Origin: Paraburkholderia monticola
Lineage (GTDB): Bacteria; Pseudomonadota; Gammaproteobacteria; Burkholderiales; Burkholderiaceae
Length of the DNA stretch: 64,000 nt
Assembly: GCF_001580545.1 (NCBI RefSeq)
Contig: NZ_LRBG01000038.1
Location: 310,001-374,000, forward strand
Direction of reading: 5' to 3'
Shown: positions 52,311 through 61,784 of the stretch, in pieces
Position numbering within the stretch: position 1 is the first letter of the stretch
Layout of the letters: each line of letters starts with the position of its first letter
Made by a program: the position numbers and the translations under genes
The notes under the pieces: model-generated
Told to the model about the DNA's origin: nothing
Database searches by the model: none
The model's input: the letters and a program-made list of their open reading frames with translations, nothing else

Positions 52311-53450
52311 ATGGCGACGATTCGTTTGAGCGATGTGCACAAGGCCTACGGCGATCATCCGCCGGTGATCCGGCGAGTCAATCTCGAAATCGCGCAGCAT
52401 GAGTTCTGCGTGTTTCTCGGTCCATCGGGCTGTGGCAAGTCCACTTTGCTGCGCATGATCGCCGGCCTCGAAGATCTCAGCGAAGGCGAACTGCATATCG
52501 GCGGGCGACTCGTCAACGACGTGCCGGCCGCCGAGCGTGGCGTGGCGATGGTGTTCCAGAGCTACGCGCTGTTTCCGCACATGACCGTGTTCGACAACAT
52601 GGCGTTCGGGCTCAAGCTCGCGAAGCAGCCGAAGGACGTGATCGAGCGCAAGGTGCGCGAAGCCGCGCGGATTCTGCAACTCGACAGCCTGCTCGAGCGT
52701 CATCCGAAAGCGCTGTCGGGCGGGCAGCGCCAGCGCGTCGCGATCGGCCGTGCCATCGTGCGCGAGCCGGGCGTGTTTCTGTTCGACGAGCCGCTCTCGA
52801 ATCTGGATGCCGCGCTGCGCGGTCAGACGCGCGTCGAGATCGCGCGACTGCATCAGCGCTTCGCGAATGCGAGCGTCGTCTACGTGACACACGATCAGGT
52901 CGAAGCGATGACGCTCGCCGATCGCATCGTGCTGCTGCATGCGGGCGCGGATGCCGAGCGCTTTGGCAGCATCGCGCAAAGTGGTGCGCCGCTGGAGTTG
53001 TATCACCACCCGAAGTCGCTTTTTGTCGCGGGCTTTATCGGCTCGCCGCGCATGAACTTCTTCGATGCGACGGTCGAGTCGATCGAGCCGGGCCGCGTCA
53101 CGGTGGCGCTGGCGGCCGGCGCGGGAAAGCTGCTCGCGCACGTCGATGGCGAAAGACTGCAACGCGGCCAGCGCGTCACGCTCGGCGTGCGCCCCGAACA
53201 TCTGCGCCTCACCGGCGACGAACAGTTCATCCAGTGCGCGACCGTGCTGTCGGAGCGGCTCGGCGAGCACAGCTATATTCACGCGGACCACGCGAGCGGC
53301 ACGCTGATCGCAAAGGCGCCCGGCGATACGCCGCTCGGCGCGGGCGAGCGCATCCGCGTTCACGTGCCGCCCGCCGCGTGTCATCTGTTCGACGAACAGG
53401 GACTCGCGTTGCGGCGTAGCACGTTCGAACCGGAGCGCGCGGCCGCCTGA
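52311..53450 (+). CDS. ABC importer ATPase (MsmK/UgpC type)
   Basis: This 379-residue ATPase drives a sugar importer (CUT1 class). Walker A GPSGCGKST is at residues 37-45. The Q-loop follows in VFQSYALFPHM, the signature is LSGGQRQRV, and Walker B is VFLFDEPLSNLDA. A C-terminal TOBE regulatory domain includes LGVRPEHLRL. ATG 52311 lies five bases after GGAG. It is the first gene of the galactan operon and is followed by binding protein and two permeases; the operon therefore carries its own ATPase. Confidence 0.93.
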   Translation: MATIRLSDVHKAYGDHPPVIRRVNLEIAQHEFCVFLGPSGCGKSTLLRMIAGLEDLSEGELHIGGRLVNDVPAAERGVAMVFQSYALFPHMTVFDNMAFGLKLAKQPKDVIERKVREAARILQLDSLLERHPKALSGGQRQRVAIGRAIVREPGVFLFDEPLSNLDAALRGQTRVEIARLHQRFANASVVYVTHDQVEAMTLADRIVLLHAGADAERFGSIAQSGAPLELYHHPKSLFVAGFIGSPRMNFFDATVESIEPGRVTVALAAGAGKLLAHVDGERLQRGQRVTLGVRPEHLRLTGDEQFIQCATVLSERLGEHSYIHADHASGTLIAKAPGDTPLGAGERIRVHVPPAACHLFDEQGLALRRSTFEPERAAA

Positions 53451-53540
53451 ATGGTTCGCCATACTGAATTCCGCCATAGAGCGGGTTACATCGCCGGCCA
53501 CGCTGCGTAGCCGGTCAACAAGGTAGACAAGGAGACAAAG

Positions 53541-54794
53541 ATGATTGCTCTTCGCCTTCGCCGTTTTGCACAGGTGTCGATCGCCGCCGCCGTGGTGGCC
53601 GGCGCACTCGGCAGCGCCGCGGTCGACGCGGCCACGCTGAACGTCAACGTTTCTGCGCGTGGTAACCAGCGCTCGACCTGGCAGGACGCATTCGACCAGT
53701 TCAAGAAAGCCAATCCCGACGTCGATCTGAAAATCACCTACGTGACCGAGGAAACGTACAAGGTGCAGATGGGCGGCTGGCTCGCGACCGATCCGCCCGA
53801 TGTCGTGTCGTGGCACGACGGCGAACGGATGGCCTATTACGCGCAACGCGGTCTGCTCGAAGATCTGAGCTCCGATTGGGCGAAGAACGGCTGGTCGCAG
53901 CAGTACGCATCGGTCAAGGAAGCCTCGACGTACAAGGGCAAGCAGTACGCGGCGCCGCTCGGTTATGACGCGTACGGCTTCTTCTATCGCAAGGATCTGT
54001 TCGAGAAGGCTGGCATCAAGAGCGAGCCGAAAACGTGGGACGAACTGCTCGAAGCGAACAAAAAGCTGAGAGCGATCGGCGTTGCGCCGATCGCGGTGGC
54101 CGCGCGCGATAGCTGGACCCTTGCCGCGTGGTTCGACTATCTCGATCTGCGCATCAACGGCAACGAGTTCCATCAGAAGCTGATGGCTGGCGAAATTCCG
54201 TACACCGATCCGCGCGTGAAGAAGGTCTACACGACGTGGAAGACGCTGCTCGACAATCACGATTTCATCGAAAACGCGCTTTCTTACGACGTCGATTCGA
54301 TCGGGCCGATCCTGAACAACGGCAAGGCCGCGATGATGCTGATGGGCACCTTCTTCTCGGCGAGCTTCCCGCCGTCGGTCAAGGATCAGATCGGCTTCTT
54401 CCGCTTCCCGGTCATCGACCCGAACGTGCCGATGGCCGAGGACGGTCCCGTCAACGTGCTGCTGATTCCGGCAAAGGCGAAGAACAAGGCCGACGCGCGC
54501 AAGCTGCTCGCGTTCATGGAGACGCCGAAGATCAACTCCGAGCTTGCGAAGGGCTGGGGACAGTTGCCGTCGAACAGCCAGGCGGTGCCGCCTGAAGACG
54601 CGATCTCGAAGGTCGGCTTCCAGACCCTCGCGAACACGAAGGGCGGTATCGCGCAGTTCTACGATCGCGACATGCAAAAGGAAATGGCCGACGAAGGCAT
54701 GAAGGCCATGCAGCAGTTCTATAGCGATCCGTCGCAACTCGACAGCGTGCTCGCTCATCTCGAAGCGACGCGCAAGCGCATCTACCAGAAGTAA
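53541..54794 (+). CDS. ganS: ABC importer sugar-binding protein (galacto-oligosaccharides)
   Basis: This 417-residue periplasmic solute-binding protein of the CUT1 family has a signal peptide to about residue 30 (VDAATL). The SBP core follows: RSTWQDAFDQFKKANPDVDLKITYVTEETYKVQMGGWLATDPPDVVSWHDGERM and APLGYDAYGFFYRKDLFEKAGI. It captures the substrate of the importer. The ribosome site AAGGAG is very good. A terminator-like hairpin lies between it and the first permease, which fits high expression of the binding protein relative to the membrane parts. The galacto-oligosaccharide assignment comes from the GH42 and GH53 genes downstream. Confidence 0.9.
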   Translation: MIALRLRRFAQVSIAAAVVAGALGSAAVDAATLNVNVSARGNQRSTWQDAFDQFKKANPDVDLKITYVTEETYKVQMGGWLATDPPDVVSWHDGERMAYYAQRGLLEDLSSDWAKNGWSQQYASVKEASTYKGKQYAAPLGYDAYGFFYRKDLFEKAGIKSEPKTWDELLEANKKLRAIGVAPIAVAARDSWTLAAWFDYLDLRINGNEFHQKLMAGEIPYTDPRVKKVYTTWKTLLDNHDFIENALSYDVDSIGPILNNGKAAMMLMGTFFSASFPPSVKDQIGFFRFPVIDPNVPMAEDGPVNVLLIPAKAKNKADARKLLAFMETPKINSELAKGWGQLPSNSQAVPPEDAISKVGFQTLANTKGGIAQFYDRDMQKEMADEGMKAMQQFYSDPSQLDSVLAHLEATRKRIYQK

Positions 54795-54805
54795 GTCCCG
54801 CCACG

Positions 54806-54831
54806 CCGGCCGCGCGTTCGCGGCCGGTTTT
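54806..54831 (+). terminator. Intercistronic terminator after the binding-protein gene
   Basis: CCGGCCGCG (54806-54814) and CGCGGCCGG (54819-54827) form a perfect 9-bp stem with the loop CGTT, followed by TTTT (54828-54831). It lies between the binding-protein and first permease genes on the same strand, so it is likely a partial terminator or a stabilising hairpin. Confidence 0.75.
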
Positions 54832-54872
54832 CAGGGCGCCCATCCGCCTTCGCTTTCCGACGAGGCCGTTCC

Positions 54873-55778
54873 ATGTCTCATACCGCAGCGCGCCGCCTGC
54901 CCGCGGCGCGGCACCGTCGCGTCTCGACGACGCGCCGTCACCAGCATCGCGCCGCGTTTTTCTTTCTGCTGCCGGGTTGCGCGTTGTTCACGCTGTGCGT
55001 GATCTATCCGATCATCAGCAGCATTTCGCTGAGCTTCTACAACTGGGACGGCATGACGCCGAAGACCTTCGCGGGTCTCGCCAATTACGTCGAGCTGTTC
55101 CAGTCCGATACGTTTTACACGGCGCTGAAGAACAACCTGATCTGGCTCGCGCTGTTTCTGCTTGCGCCGCCGCTGGGTCTGCTGTTCGCGCTGTATCTGA
55201 ACCAGCACGTGCGCGGCATGCGGGTCGTGAAGTCGCTGTTTTTCGCACCGTTCGTGCTATCGGGCGTCGTGGTCGGCCTCGTCTTCAGCTGGTTCTACGA
55301 TCCGACGTTCGGGTTGCTGCGGTTGATCGTCGGTCGTGGCATTCCGGTGCTCGGCGATCCGCACACGGCCACGTTCGGCATCATCTTCGCCGCGCTGTGG
55401 CCGCAGGCGCCGTTCTGCATGATCCTGTACCTGACCGGACTCACCGGTATCAATCCCGAGGTGGTCGAGGCGGCGCGCATGGAAGGCGCGCAAGGGCTGC
55501 GTCTGCTGTGGCACGTGATCCTGCCGCAATTGCGTCCCGCCACCTTCATGGCGGTGGTGCTGACCGTCATCGGCGCGCTGCGCAGCTTCGATCTGATCGC
55601 GGTGATGAGTGGCGGCGGTCCGTTCGACAGCTCCACCGTGCTTGCCTATTTCATGTATGACCAGGCGATCAAGTACTACCGCGAAGGTTATTCCGCGGCG
55701 ATCGCCGTGGTGCTGTTCGCGATCATGCTCGTCTATATCGTGTTCCATCTGCGCCGCATGCTGCGCGAGGAACACTGA
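54873..55778 (+). CDS. ganP: ABC importer permease 1 (MalF type)
   Basis: This 301-residue permease has about six membrane segments and the EAA cytoplasmic loop (EAARMEGAQGLRLLWHVILPQLRP) that contacts the ATPase. Sequence is typical of CUT1 MalF-type proteins: FLLPGCALFTLCVIYPIISSISLSFYNWDG at the start of the first segment. It is the first of two permeases. A basic leader of about 26 residues precedes the first membrane segment. The GTG/ATG start choice is ATG 54873. Confidence 0.92.
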   Translation: MSHTAARRLPAARHRRVSTTRRHQHRAAFFFLLPGCALFTLCVIYPIISSISLSFYNWDGMTPKTFAGLANYVELFQSDTFYTALKNNLIWLALFLLAPPLGLLFALYLNQHVRGMRVVKSLFFAPFVLSGVVVGLVFSWFYDPTFGLLRLIVGRGIPVLGDPHTATFGIIFAALWPQAPFCMILYLTGLTGINPEVVEAARMEGAQGLRLLWHVILPQLRPATFMAVVLTVIGALRSFDLIAVMSGGGPFDSSTVLAYFMYDQAIKYYREGYSAAIAVVLFAIMLVYIVFHLRRMLREEH

Positions 55779-55805
55779 TTCTCTGAACGTCAGGAGTGCC
55801 AGCTC

Positions 55806-56657
55806 ATGTATCCGCTTCCCGTCGACCGCTGGAAACCGCTGAATCGCACGCTTTACAAGGCGTCGCTGCCGCTTGCGTTGTTCATCTGGTTGCTGCCGAT
55901 GCTCGCCGTTCTGTTGACATCGATCCGCTCGACGGATGAGTTGTCGCAAGGCGAGTACTGGACGTGGCCCAAACACTTCGCGCTGCTGGAAAACTACGGC
56001 ACTGCGCTCACGCAAACGCCGATGCTGCACTACTTCGCCAACAGCGTGTTGATCACGGTGCCGTCGGTGATCGGCGCGATCGTGCTGGCCTCGATGGCGG
56101 GCTTCGCATTGGCCACGTATCGCTTTCCGGGCAATACGGCCGTGCTGTTCGCGTTCGTCGCCGGCAATTTCGTGCCGATCCAGATCCTGATGATTCCGGT
56201 GCGCGACATGGCGCTGAAGTTCGGCCTGTTCAACACCGTGTGGGCGCTGGTGATCTTTCACGTGTCGTTCCAGACCGGCTTTTGCACCTTGTTTTTGCGC
56301 AACTTCATCAAGCAGTTGCCGTTCGAGATGATCGAGGCCGCGCGCGTCGAAGGGGCGGGCGAGTGGACGATCTATCTGCGTATCGTGTTGCCGCTGATCC
56401 GGCCCGCGCTCGCCGCGCTCGCGATTCTCGTGTTCACGTTCGTGTGGAACGACTACTTCTGGGCGCTGTGTCTCACGCAAGGCGACGATGCCGCGCCGAT
56501 CACGGTCGGCGTCGCCGCGCTCAAAGGGCAATGGACGACCGCGTGGAACCTGGTCGCGGCGGGCTCGGTGCTGGCCGCATTGCCTTCGGTGCTGATGTTC
56601 TTCGCGATGCAAAGGCACTTCGTCGCCGGACTCACGTTCGGGGCGAGCAAGGGATAA
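55806..56657 (+). CDS. ganQ: ABC importer permease 2 (MalG type)
   Basis: This 283-residue permease has six membrane segments, the MalG-type N-terminus and the EAA loop EAARVEGAGEWTIYLRIVLPLIRP. It pairs with the first permease to form the channel. The ribosome site GGAG lies ten bases before the ATG. The operon order (ATPase, binding protein, two permeases, glycosidases) resembles the Bacillus gan cluster, with the ATPase added here. Confidence 0.92.
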   Translation: MYPLPVDRWKPLNRTLYKASLPLALFIWLLPMLAVLLTSIRSTDELSQGEYWTWPKHFALLENYGTALTQTPMLHYFANSVLITVPSVIGAIVLASMAGFALATYRFPGNTAVLFAFVAGNFVPIQILMIPVRDMALKFGLFNTVWALVIFHVSFQTGFCTLFLRNFIKQLPFEMIEAARVEGAGEWTIYLRIVLPLIRPALAALAILVFTFVWNDYFWALCLTQGDDAAPITVGVAALKGQWTTAWNLVAAGSVLAALPSVLMFFAMQRHFVAGLTFGASKG

Positions 56658-56734
56658 ATGACGCTTGAAACCTGGCGCCTGAAACACGATTGAAACGACG
56701 GTTCGACGTCACCTCACCACCACGAGACTTTCAC

Positions 56735-58699
56735 ATGCAACTTGGTGTCTGCTACTACCCGGAACAATGGCCACGCGCGATGTGGGCCGACGACGCGCAA
56801 CGCATGGTCGAACTCGGTATCACGCACGTGCGGATCGCCGAATTCGCGTGGAGCCGCATGGAGCCGCGCGCCGGCGAATTCGACTGGCAATGGCTCGACG
56901 AAGCCGTCGAGACGCTCGCGAAAGCGGGGCTGAAACTCGTGCTCGGCACGCCGACCGCTTCGCCGCCGAAGTGGCTCGTCGACGCGCATCCGGACGTGTT
57001 GCCGGTGCGTGCGGACGGCACGCGCTGGAATTTCGGCTCGCGGCGTCACTACGACGTTTCGAGCGACACCTATCGGCGCGAATGCGTGCGCATCGTCACC
57101 GCGATGGCGAAGCGCTACGGGCGGCATCCGTCGATCGTCGCGTGGCAGACCGATAACGAACTCGGCTGCCACGACACGGTGCCCAGTTATTCGGTCGCGG
57201 CGTTGCAGCGTTTTCACGCATGGCTGCTGCGGCGCCATGAAACGATCGACGCGTTGAACGACGCGTGGGGCAACGTGTTCTGGAGCATGGAGTATCCGTC
57301 GTTCGACGCGATCGGCCTGCCGACGCTGACCCCCACCGACGCCAACCCGATCCATCTGCTCGAGTTCCGCCGCTTCATGTCCGACGAGGTGGCGAGCTTC
57401 CATCGCGAGCAGATCGACGTGCTGCGCGAGCATGCGCCGAGCGCGGATCTGCTGCACAACTTCATGGGCTTTTTCACGACCTTCGATCACTATCGCTTCG
57501 CCGCCGACAATGCGATCGACGTCGCCGCATGGGACAGCTATCCGATCGCGCGCACCGAATCGATCGCGTTGCCGGAGGAGCAGAAGGCGCGCTTCGCGCG
57601 AACCGGACACCCCGACGTATCTGCGTTCGATCACGACCGTTACCGGAGCATTGGCCGCGGCCGCTTCTGGGTGATGGAGCAGCAGGCGGGGCCGGTGAAC
57701 TGGGCGCCGTGGAATCCGGTGCCCGCGCCGGGCATGGTGCGGTTGTGGGCATACGAGGCGTTCGCGCACGGCGCGGAGCTGGTGTCGTATTTCCGCTGGC
57801 GCCAGTGCCCGTATGCGCAGGAGCAGATGCATTCCGGGCTCAATCTGCCGAACAACGAGCTGTCGCCGGGCGGTCTCGAGGTGCAACAGGCCGCGCGTGA
57901 GATCGCGGGCAGCACGCTGCTCTCGACGCTCGCCGCGCCCGCGCGCGCGGCCACCGCGCTGGTATTCGACTACGAGACGCAGTGGATGTTCGAAATCCAG
58001 CGTCATGGCAAGGGCTTCGACTACCAGACGCTCGTGTTCGACTACTACGAGTCGCTGCGCGAACTCGGGCTCGATGTCGATATCGTGTCGAGCCGTGCCG
58101 ATCTCTCAGGCTATCAGTTGGTCGTCGTGCCGAGTCTCGCGGTGATCGACTCCACGCTCGTCGAACAGATCGCGCGTTCGAACGCGCAATGGGTGTTCGG
58201 CCCGCGCAGCGGCTCGAAAACCGACGCGTTCGCGATTCCGGGCAATCTGCCGCCCGGCGCGTTGCAGCAGGTGCTGCCGATCCAGGTGCTCGAAGTCGAA
58301 ACGCTGCGCTCGACGCTTGCACCGGCACTGTCGATCGACGGCACTCAGGGCCGCGCGCTGCACTGGCGCGAGCATGTGCGCGCCAACGGCGAGACTCGCA
58401 TTGCCGCACGCTTCGACGACGCGTGGCCCGCGCTGCTGACGCACGGCAAGCTGCGCTACGTCGCCGGCTGGCTGTCGCATGAACTGCATCGCACGGTGTT
58501 GCAGCAGGCCGCTCACGACGCGGGCCTCGCTACGCAAGTGCTGGCCGACGGGCTGCGTCTGCGTCGCCGCGGCGGCCTGATCTTCGCATTCAATTTCGGC
58601 GCGCAACCGGTGCAGGCGCCGGCGCCGCGCAATGCGACGTTCGTGCTCGGCGAGTCGCGCCTGAAAACCGGCGACGTTTGCGTATGGAAAGACGCGTGA
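56735..58699 (+). CDS. ganA: GH42 beta-galactosidase
   Basis: This 654-residue cytoplasmic enzyme of family 42 hydrolyses beta-galactosides, here probably galacto-oligosaccharides brought in by the importer. Marks include LGVCYYPEQWP at the N-terminus, acid/base Glu142 in WQTDNELGC, and nucleophile Glu315 in FWVMEQQAGPVNW. The trimerisation and C-terminal domains follow. I start at ATG 56735 because the frame upstream lacks a start with a ribosome site. There is no signal peptide. It is the cytosolic partner of the exported GH53 enzyme downstream. Confidence 0.94.
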   Translation: MQLGVCYYPEQWPRAMWADDAQRMVELGITHVRIAEFAWSRMEPRAGEFDWQWLDEAVETLAKAGLKLVLGTPTASPPKWLVDAHPDVLPVRADGTRWNFGSRRHYDVSSDTYRRECVRIVTAMAKRYGRHPSIVAWQTDNELGCHDTVPSYSVAALQRFHAWLLRRHETIDALNDAWGNVFWSMEYPSFDAIGLPTLTPTDANPIHLLEFRRFMSDEVASFHREQIDVLREHAPSADLLHNFMGFFTTFDHYRFAADNAIDVAAWDSYPIARTESIALPEEQKARFARTGHPDVSAFDHDRYRSIGRGRFWVMEQQAGPVNWAPWNPVPAPGMVRLWAYEAFAHGAELVSYFRWRQCPYAQEQMHSGLNLPNNELSPGGLEVQQAAREIAGSTLLSTLAAPARAATALVFDYETQWMFEIQRHGKGFDYQTLVFDYYESLRELGLDVDIVSSRADLSGYQLVVVPSLAVIDSTLVEQIARSNAQWVFGPRSGSKTDAFAIPGNLPPGALQQVLPIQVLEVETLRSTLAPALSIDGTQGRALHWREHVRANGETRIAARFDDAWPALLTHGKLRYVAGWLSHELHRTVLQQAAHDAGLATQVLADGLRLRRRGGLIFAFNFGAQPVQAPAPRNATFVLGESRLKTGDVCVWKDA

Positions 58700-58839
58700 C
58701 GCAGTGCGGTCCGCTTGGAAAAATCAGCAAAGCAGTGGGCGGTAAAAGCAGTCTGAAGCTCGAAGGTTGCAATACGGACGCATCAAACCAGATCAGGCGG
58801 CCCGTCAGGAGCCGCCATTCAATCGATGGAGGATGACGG

Positions 58840-60033
58840 ATGAACCGAAGAGAAATGCTGGGATGGCTGGCGGGCGCCGCTGCGGCGGCCGGTGTCGGCG
58901 CGACGGTGAGCGTGCCTGCTGTCGCGGCCGGGAATGGCCGGCAGACAGGCGATGATGATGCGCAACAGAGCGCCGCCGCGCGCGCCAACCGCTTCGCGAT
59001 GGGCGCGGACGTCTCGACCTTGCTCGAACTCGAAGCGAACGGCGCGAAGTACTACGAGCATGGCAAGGCGCACGACTGTCTGCAGATCCTGAAGCATCAC
59101 GGCGTCGATTCGATCCGGATCAAGGTGTGGAACGACCCTGGCAATCCCGACTTCTTTCCGGCCAATCAGAGTCCCGCGGCAGGCTGGAACAATGCCGAGC
59201 ACGCGCGGATCCTCGCGCGTCGCGCCGCCGCGCTCGGCCTGCGCGTGCTGATCGACTTTCATTACAGCGACTGGTGGGCCGATCCGGGCAAGCAGTACCC
59301 GCCGCACGACTGGGTCGGCAAGGACATCACCGAGACCTGTGCGCTGCTCTCGGCGTACACGTCGAACGTGTTGCGGATGCTCGAGCACGACGGCGTGCGT
59401 CCCGAGTGGGTGCAGATCGGCAACGAGATCACCGGCGGCATGTTGTGGCCGCTCGGCAAGTACGATCAGCTCGACAATCTCGCGGCGCTGCTGAAGGCCG
59501 GGCACGACGCGGTCAAATCCGTCGACGCGCGCATCAAGGTGATGCTGCATATCGACAGCGGCGGCAACAACGCGACGAGCCGCTGGTGGTTCGACAGCAT
59601 GACGCAGCGTGGCGTCACGTTCGACCTGATCGGCCTGTCGTATTACCCGCAATGGCAGGGCTCGTTCAGCGACCTGCAGGGCAACGTGAACGACCTCGCG
59701 ACACGCTACGACAAGGACGTGATCGTCGTCGAGACCGCGTATCCGTGGACGACCAGCGACGGCGATTCGGAACCGGACTCGATGACCAACGTCGGGACGT
59801 CGCCGTACCCGCAGACGCCCGCTGGCCAGGCGCAGTTTCTCGGCGCGGTGACCGACATCGTCAAGGCGATCCCCGACGGCCACGGCAAGGGTGTGTTCTG
59901 GTGGGAGCCTGAGTGGATTCCGACGCCGAACGTCGGCTGGAAGGTCGGTGCCGGCGATCAGTGGGACAACAACACGCTGTTCGATTTCCACGGCAATGCG
60001 TTGTCGTCGCTCGATGCGTTTCGCAAACGTTAG
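58840..60033 (+). CDS. ganB: GH53 arabinogalactan endo-beta-1,4-galactanase
   Basis: This 397-residue exported enzyme cuts the beta-1,4-galactan side chains of pectin into oligosaccharides. The N-terminus (MNRREMLGWLAGAAAAAGVGATV) is a twin-arginine signal. The GH53 core has FAMGADVSTLLELE, VDSIRIKVWNDPG, VLIDFHYSDWWADPGKQ, acid/base Glu196 in VQIGNEITGGMLWP and nucleophile Glu298 in VVETAYPW. GGAGG precedes the ATG. With the importer and the GH42 enzyme it makes a complete galactan-to-galactose route. Confidence 0.95.
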   Translation: MNRREMLGWLAGAAAAAGVGATVSVPAVAAGNGRQTGDDDAQQSAAARANRFAMGADVSTLLELEANGAKYYEHGKAHDCLQILKHHGVDSIRIKVWNDPGNPDFFPANQSPAAGWNNAEHARILARRAAALGLRVLIDFHYSDWWADPGKQYPPHDWVGKDITETCALLSAYTSNVLRMLEHDGVRPEWVQIGNEITGGMLWPLGKYDQLDNLAALLKAGHDAVKSVDARIKVMLHIDSGGNNATSRWWFDSMTQRGVTFDLIGLSYYPQWQGSFSDLQGNVNDLATRYDKDVIVVETAYPWTTSDGDSEPDSMTNVGTSPYPQTPAGQAQFLGAVTDIVKAIPDGHGKGVFWWEPEWIPTPNVGWKVGAGDQWDNNTLFDFHGNALSSLDAFRKR

Positions 60034-60070
60034 CGTGCGCGGCTGAAGGCGGCCCGGCGTATCCCGGGCA

Positions 60071-60403
60071 TCACGGCGCCGGCGCTGCCTGCCCCTTGTG
60101 CCGGTTCACACAGTCCGACGTGATCGCCATGCTCGCCTGATCGGGCGTCATGTGCGGCGCGTCGGGGCTGTAGATCTTTTCGATGATCGCGTCGACGGCT
60201 GCGCGATCGGACGGATCTTTGTAGTAGTGGGCGGCCTGTTCGAGCGCCTGGGCTTGGGTCTTCTTGTGCGCGCGCCACGACGCGACCTGGCCGGCGATAT
60301 CGCCGAGCGCGAAACATTGATCGCTGACGGTCTGCGCGACGGCCTGAGCGGCCGGCTGTGCGATGCACAGCGCGACGAGCGCGGATACGACTACGCGTTT
60401 CAT
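60071..60403 (-). CDS. Small secreted conserved protein
   Basis: This 110-residue protein has a clear signal peptide (MKRVVVSALVALCIAQPAAQAVAQ) followed by a helical, charged mature part with two cysteines (QCFALGDIAG and SDCVNRHKG) that could form a disulfide in the periplasm. No family name is assigned. It is convergent with the galactanase gene, 37 bases apart. Length and pattern resemble small periplasmic helper proteins. Confidence 0.7.
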   Translation of the reverse strand: MKRVVVSALVALCIAQPAAQAVAQTVSDQCFALGDIAGQVASWRAHKKTQAQALEQAAHYYKDPSDRAAVDAIIEKIYSPDAPHMTPDQASMAITSDCVNRHKGQAAPAP

Positions 60404-60568
60404 TACCGGAATCCTGAGATGAGACGGCGGCGGCGCGGCAGCGGCGATGGTCGCCGTGCCGGGCTGCGCGCGCGTAAATAGCTGCGTAGTGTATCGGGAA
60501 GTGAGGCGTGGCGCTTTTTGCTGCTGTGGATCACGATGCCGCAGGCGGGAGGGGGCGGCGTCGATGCG

Positions 60569-61021
60569 TCACAACGGCAGCGGCCGATCTTCGAGAATGC
60601 TTTTCATGACCAACGTCGACGACAGCCGCAGCACGCAGGGCAGCGTCAACAGATAGCGGTCGTAGAGGATCTGGAACGCCTTCAGATCGCGCGTGACGAC
60701 GTGCAGCATGTAATCGGGATCGCCGAACAGGCGCTCCGCCCGGGTGATCTCGGGGATGTCCGCCAGCGCGTGTTCGAACGACTGGATGTTCTTGCTGCTG
60801 CCTTCCCGTAGCGTCGCGAAGACGATCGCCGAGAAGTTCAGGCCGATCGTTGCCGGATCGATGATGGCCCGATAGCCGCTGATGACCCCGGCTTTCTCCA
60901 AGGCCCGCAGGCGCCGCTGGCACGGCGAGAGGCTCAGGCCAATGCGCTCACTGAGCTCGGTGACGGTGAGTCTGCCATCTTGCTGCAATTCGGCAAGAAT
61001 CTTGCGATCGATATCGTCCAT
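60569..61021 (-). CDS. Lrp/AsnC-family regulator
   Basis: This 150-residue regulator has the Lrp helix-turn-helix (DDIDRKILAELQQDGRLTVTELSERIGLSLSPCQRRLRALEKAGVI) and the RAM/ACT-like ligand domain (SAIVFATLRE, GDPDYMLHVVTRDLKAFQILYD). I start at ATG 61021; an upstream frame is rich in Cys/Arg and not typical. It is divergent from a LysE-type exporter (gap 116 bases), the common pairing in which Lrp controls amino-acid export. Confidence 0.92.
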   Translation of the reverse strand: MDDIDRKILAELQQDGRLTVTELSERIGLSLSPCQRRLRALEKAGVISGYRAIIDPATIGLNFSAIVFATLREGSSKNIQSFEHALADIPEITRAERLFGDPDYMLHVVTRDLKAFQILYDRYLLTLPCVLRLSSTLVMKSILEDRPLPL

Positions 61022-61137
61022 ACGAAAAATTCTAGCGCAGGCGGCTCTGCTGCAGCAAGAAAGAGGGAGCACCTTCGACAGCCAACTCCGTAACATTCAC
61101 TCCATCCAGAACATGCCTTTGGCGAGGAATCCCGGCG

Positions 61138-61761
61138 GTGGAAGTGAGTTTGTTGACGGCCTTTTGGCTTTTATCGTTTTCGTTGGTCATGGTGCCCGGC
61201 GCCGACTGGGCCTATGCGATCTCGGCTGGATTGCGCGAGCGGGCGATTGCGCCCGCCATTACCGGCATGCTGCTCGGGTATCTCGCGATCACCGTGGTGG
61301 TGGCGGCAGGCGTCGGCGCGCTAGTCGCCAAGGCGCCGGCCGTCATGGCCGTGCTGACTTTCGTCGGTGCGGCTTATCTGTTGTGGATCGGCGGCAATAT
61401 TCTTGCTCGCCCGGCAGTGCCGACGGTCGCGGCCGAGCGCGCACCCGACGCGGCGCTGGACTGGTCCGTGCGAGGTTTCGCGGTGAGCGGCCTCAATCCC
61501 AAAGCGCTGCTGCTGTTTCTCGCGTTGCTGCCGCAGTTCACACGTGCCACTGATGCATGGTCGATTCCGATGCAGATCGGCGCGTTGGGCCTGCTGCACA
61601 TGATCAATTGCGCGGTGGTCTATTCGGTGGTCGGTCTCGGCTCGAAGATGGTGCTGCGCACGCGTCCGAGCGTCGCGCGCAGAGTCAGCCAGGTTTCAGG
61701 CGCGGCGATGGTTCTGATTGCCGTGCTGCTGTGTGTCGAGCAGCTTCTCTCGTTCAGGTAA
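61138..61761 (+). CDS. LysE/RhtB-family amino-acid exporter
   Basis: This 207-residue membrane protein with about six segments belongs to the LysE/RhtB family: FWLLSFSLVMVPGADWAYAISAGL at the N-terminus, LLGYLAITVVVAAGVG, and GFAVSGLNPKALLLFLALLPQF. It exports amino acids or metabolites. It starts with GTG at 61138 (GTG 61144 is possible) and is divergent from the Lrp regulator, which probably controls it by sensing the exported amino acid. Confidence 0.9.
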   Translation: MEVSLLTAFWLLSFSLVMVPGADWAYAISAGLRERAIAPAITGMLLGYLAITVVVAAGVGALVAKAPAVMAVLTFVGAAYLLWIGGNILARPAVPTVAAERAPDAALDWSVRGFAVSGLNPKALLLFLALLPQFTRATDAWSIPMQIGALGLLHMINCAVVYSVVGLGSKMVLRTRPSVARRVSQVSGAAMVLIAVLLCVEQLLSFR

Positions 61762-61784
61762 GCGCGAGACTTCACTCGTTCGGT

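Noticed and set aside
52290..54758. 822-codon open frame antisense to the ATPase and binding-protein genes
   Set aside because: It spans two well-supported genes on the other strand and has no recognisable domain.
55257..56687. 476-codon open frame antisense to the permeases
   Set aside because: It is rich in His, Arg and Gln and lacks domains; it is a shadow of the two permease genes.
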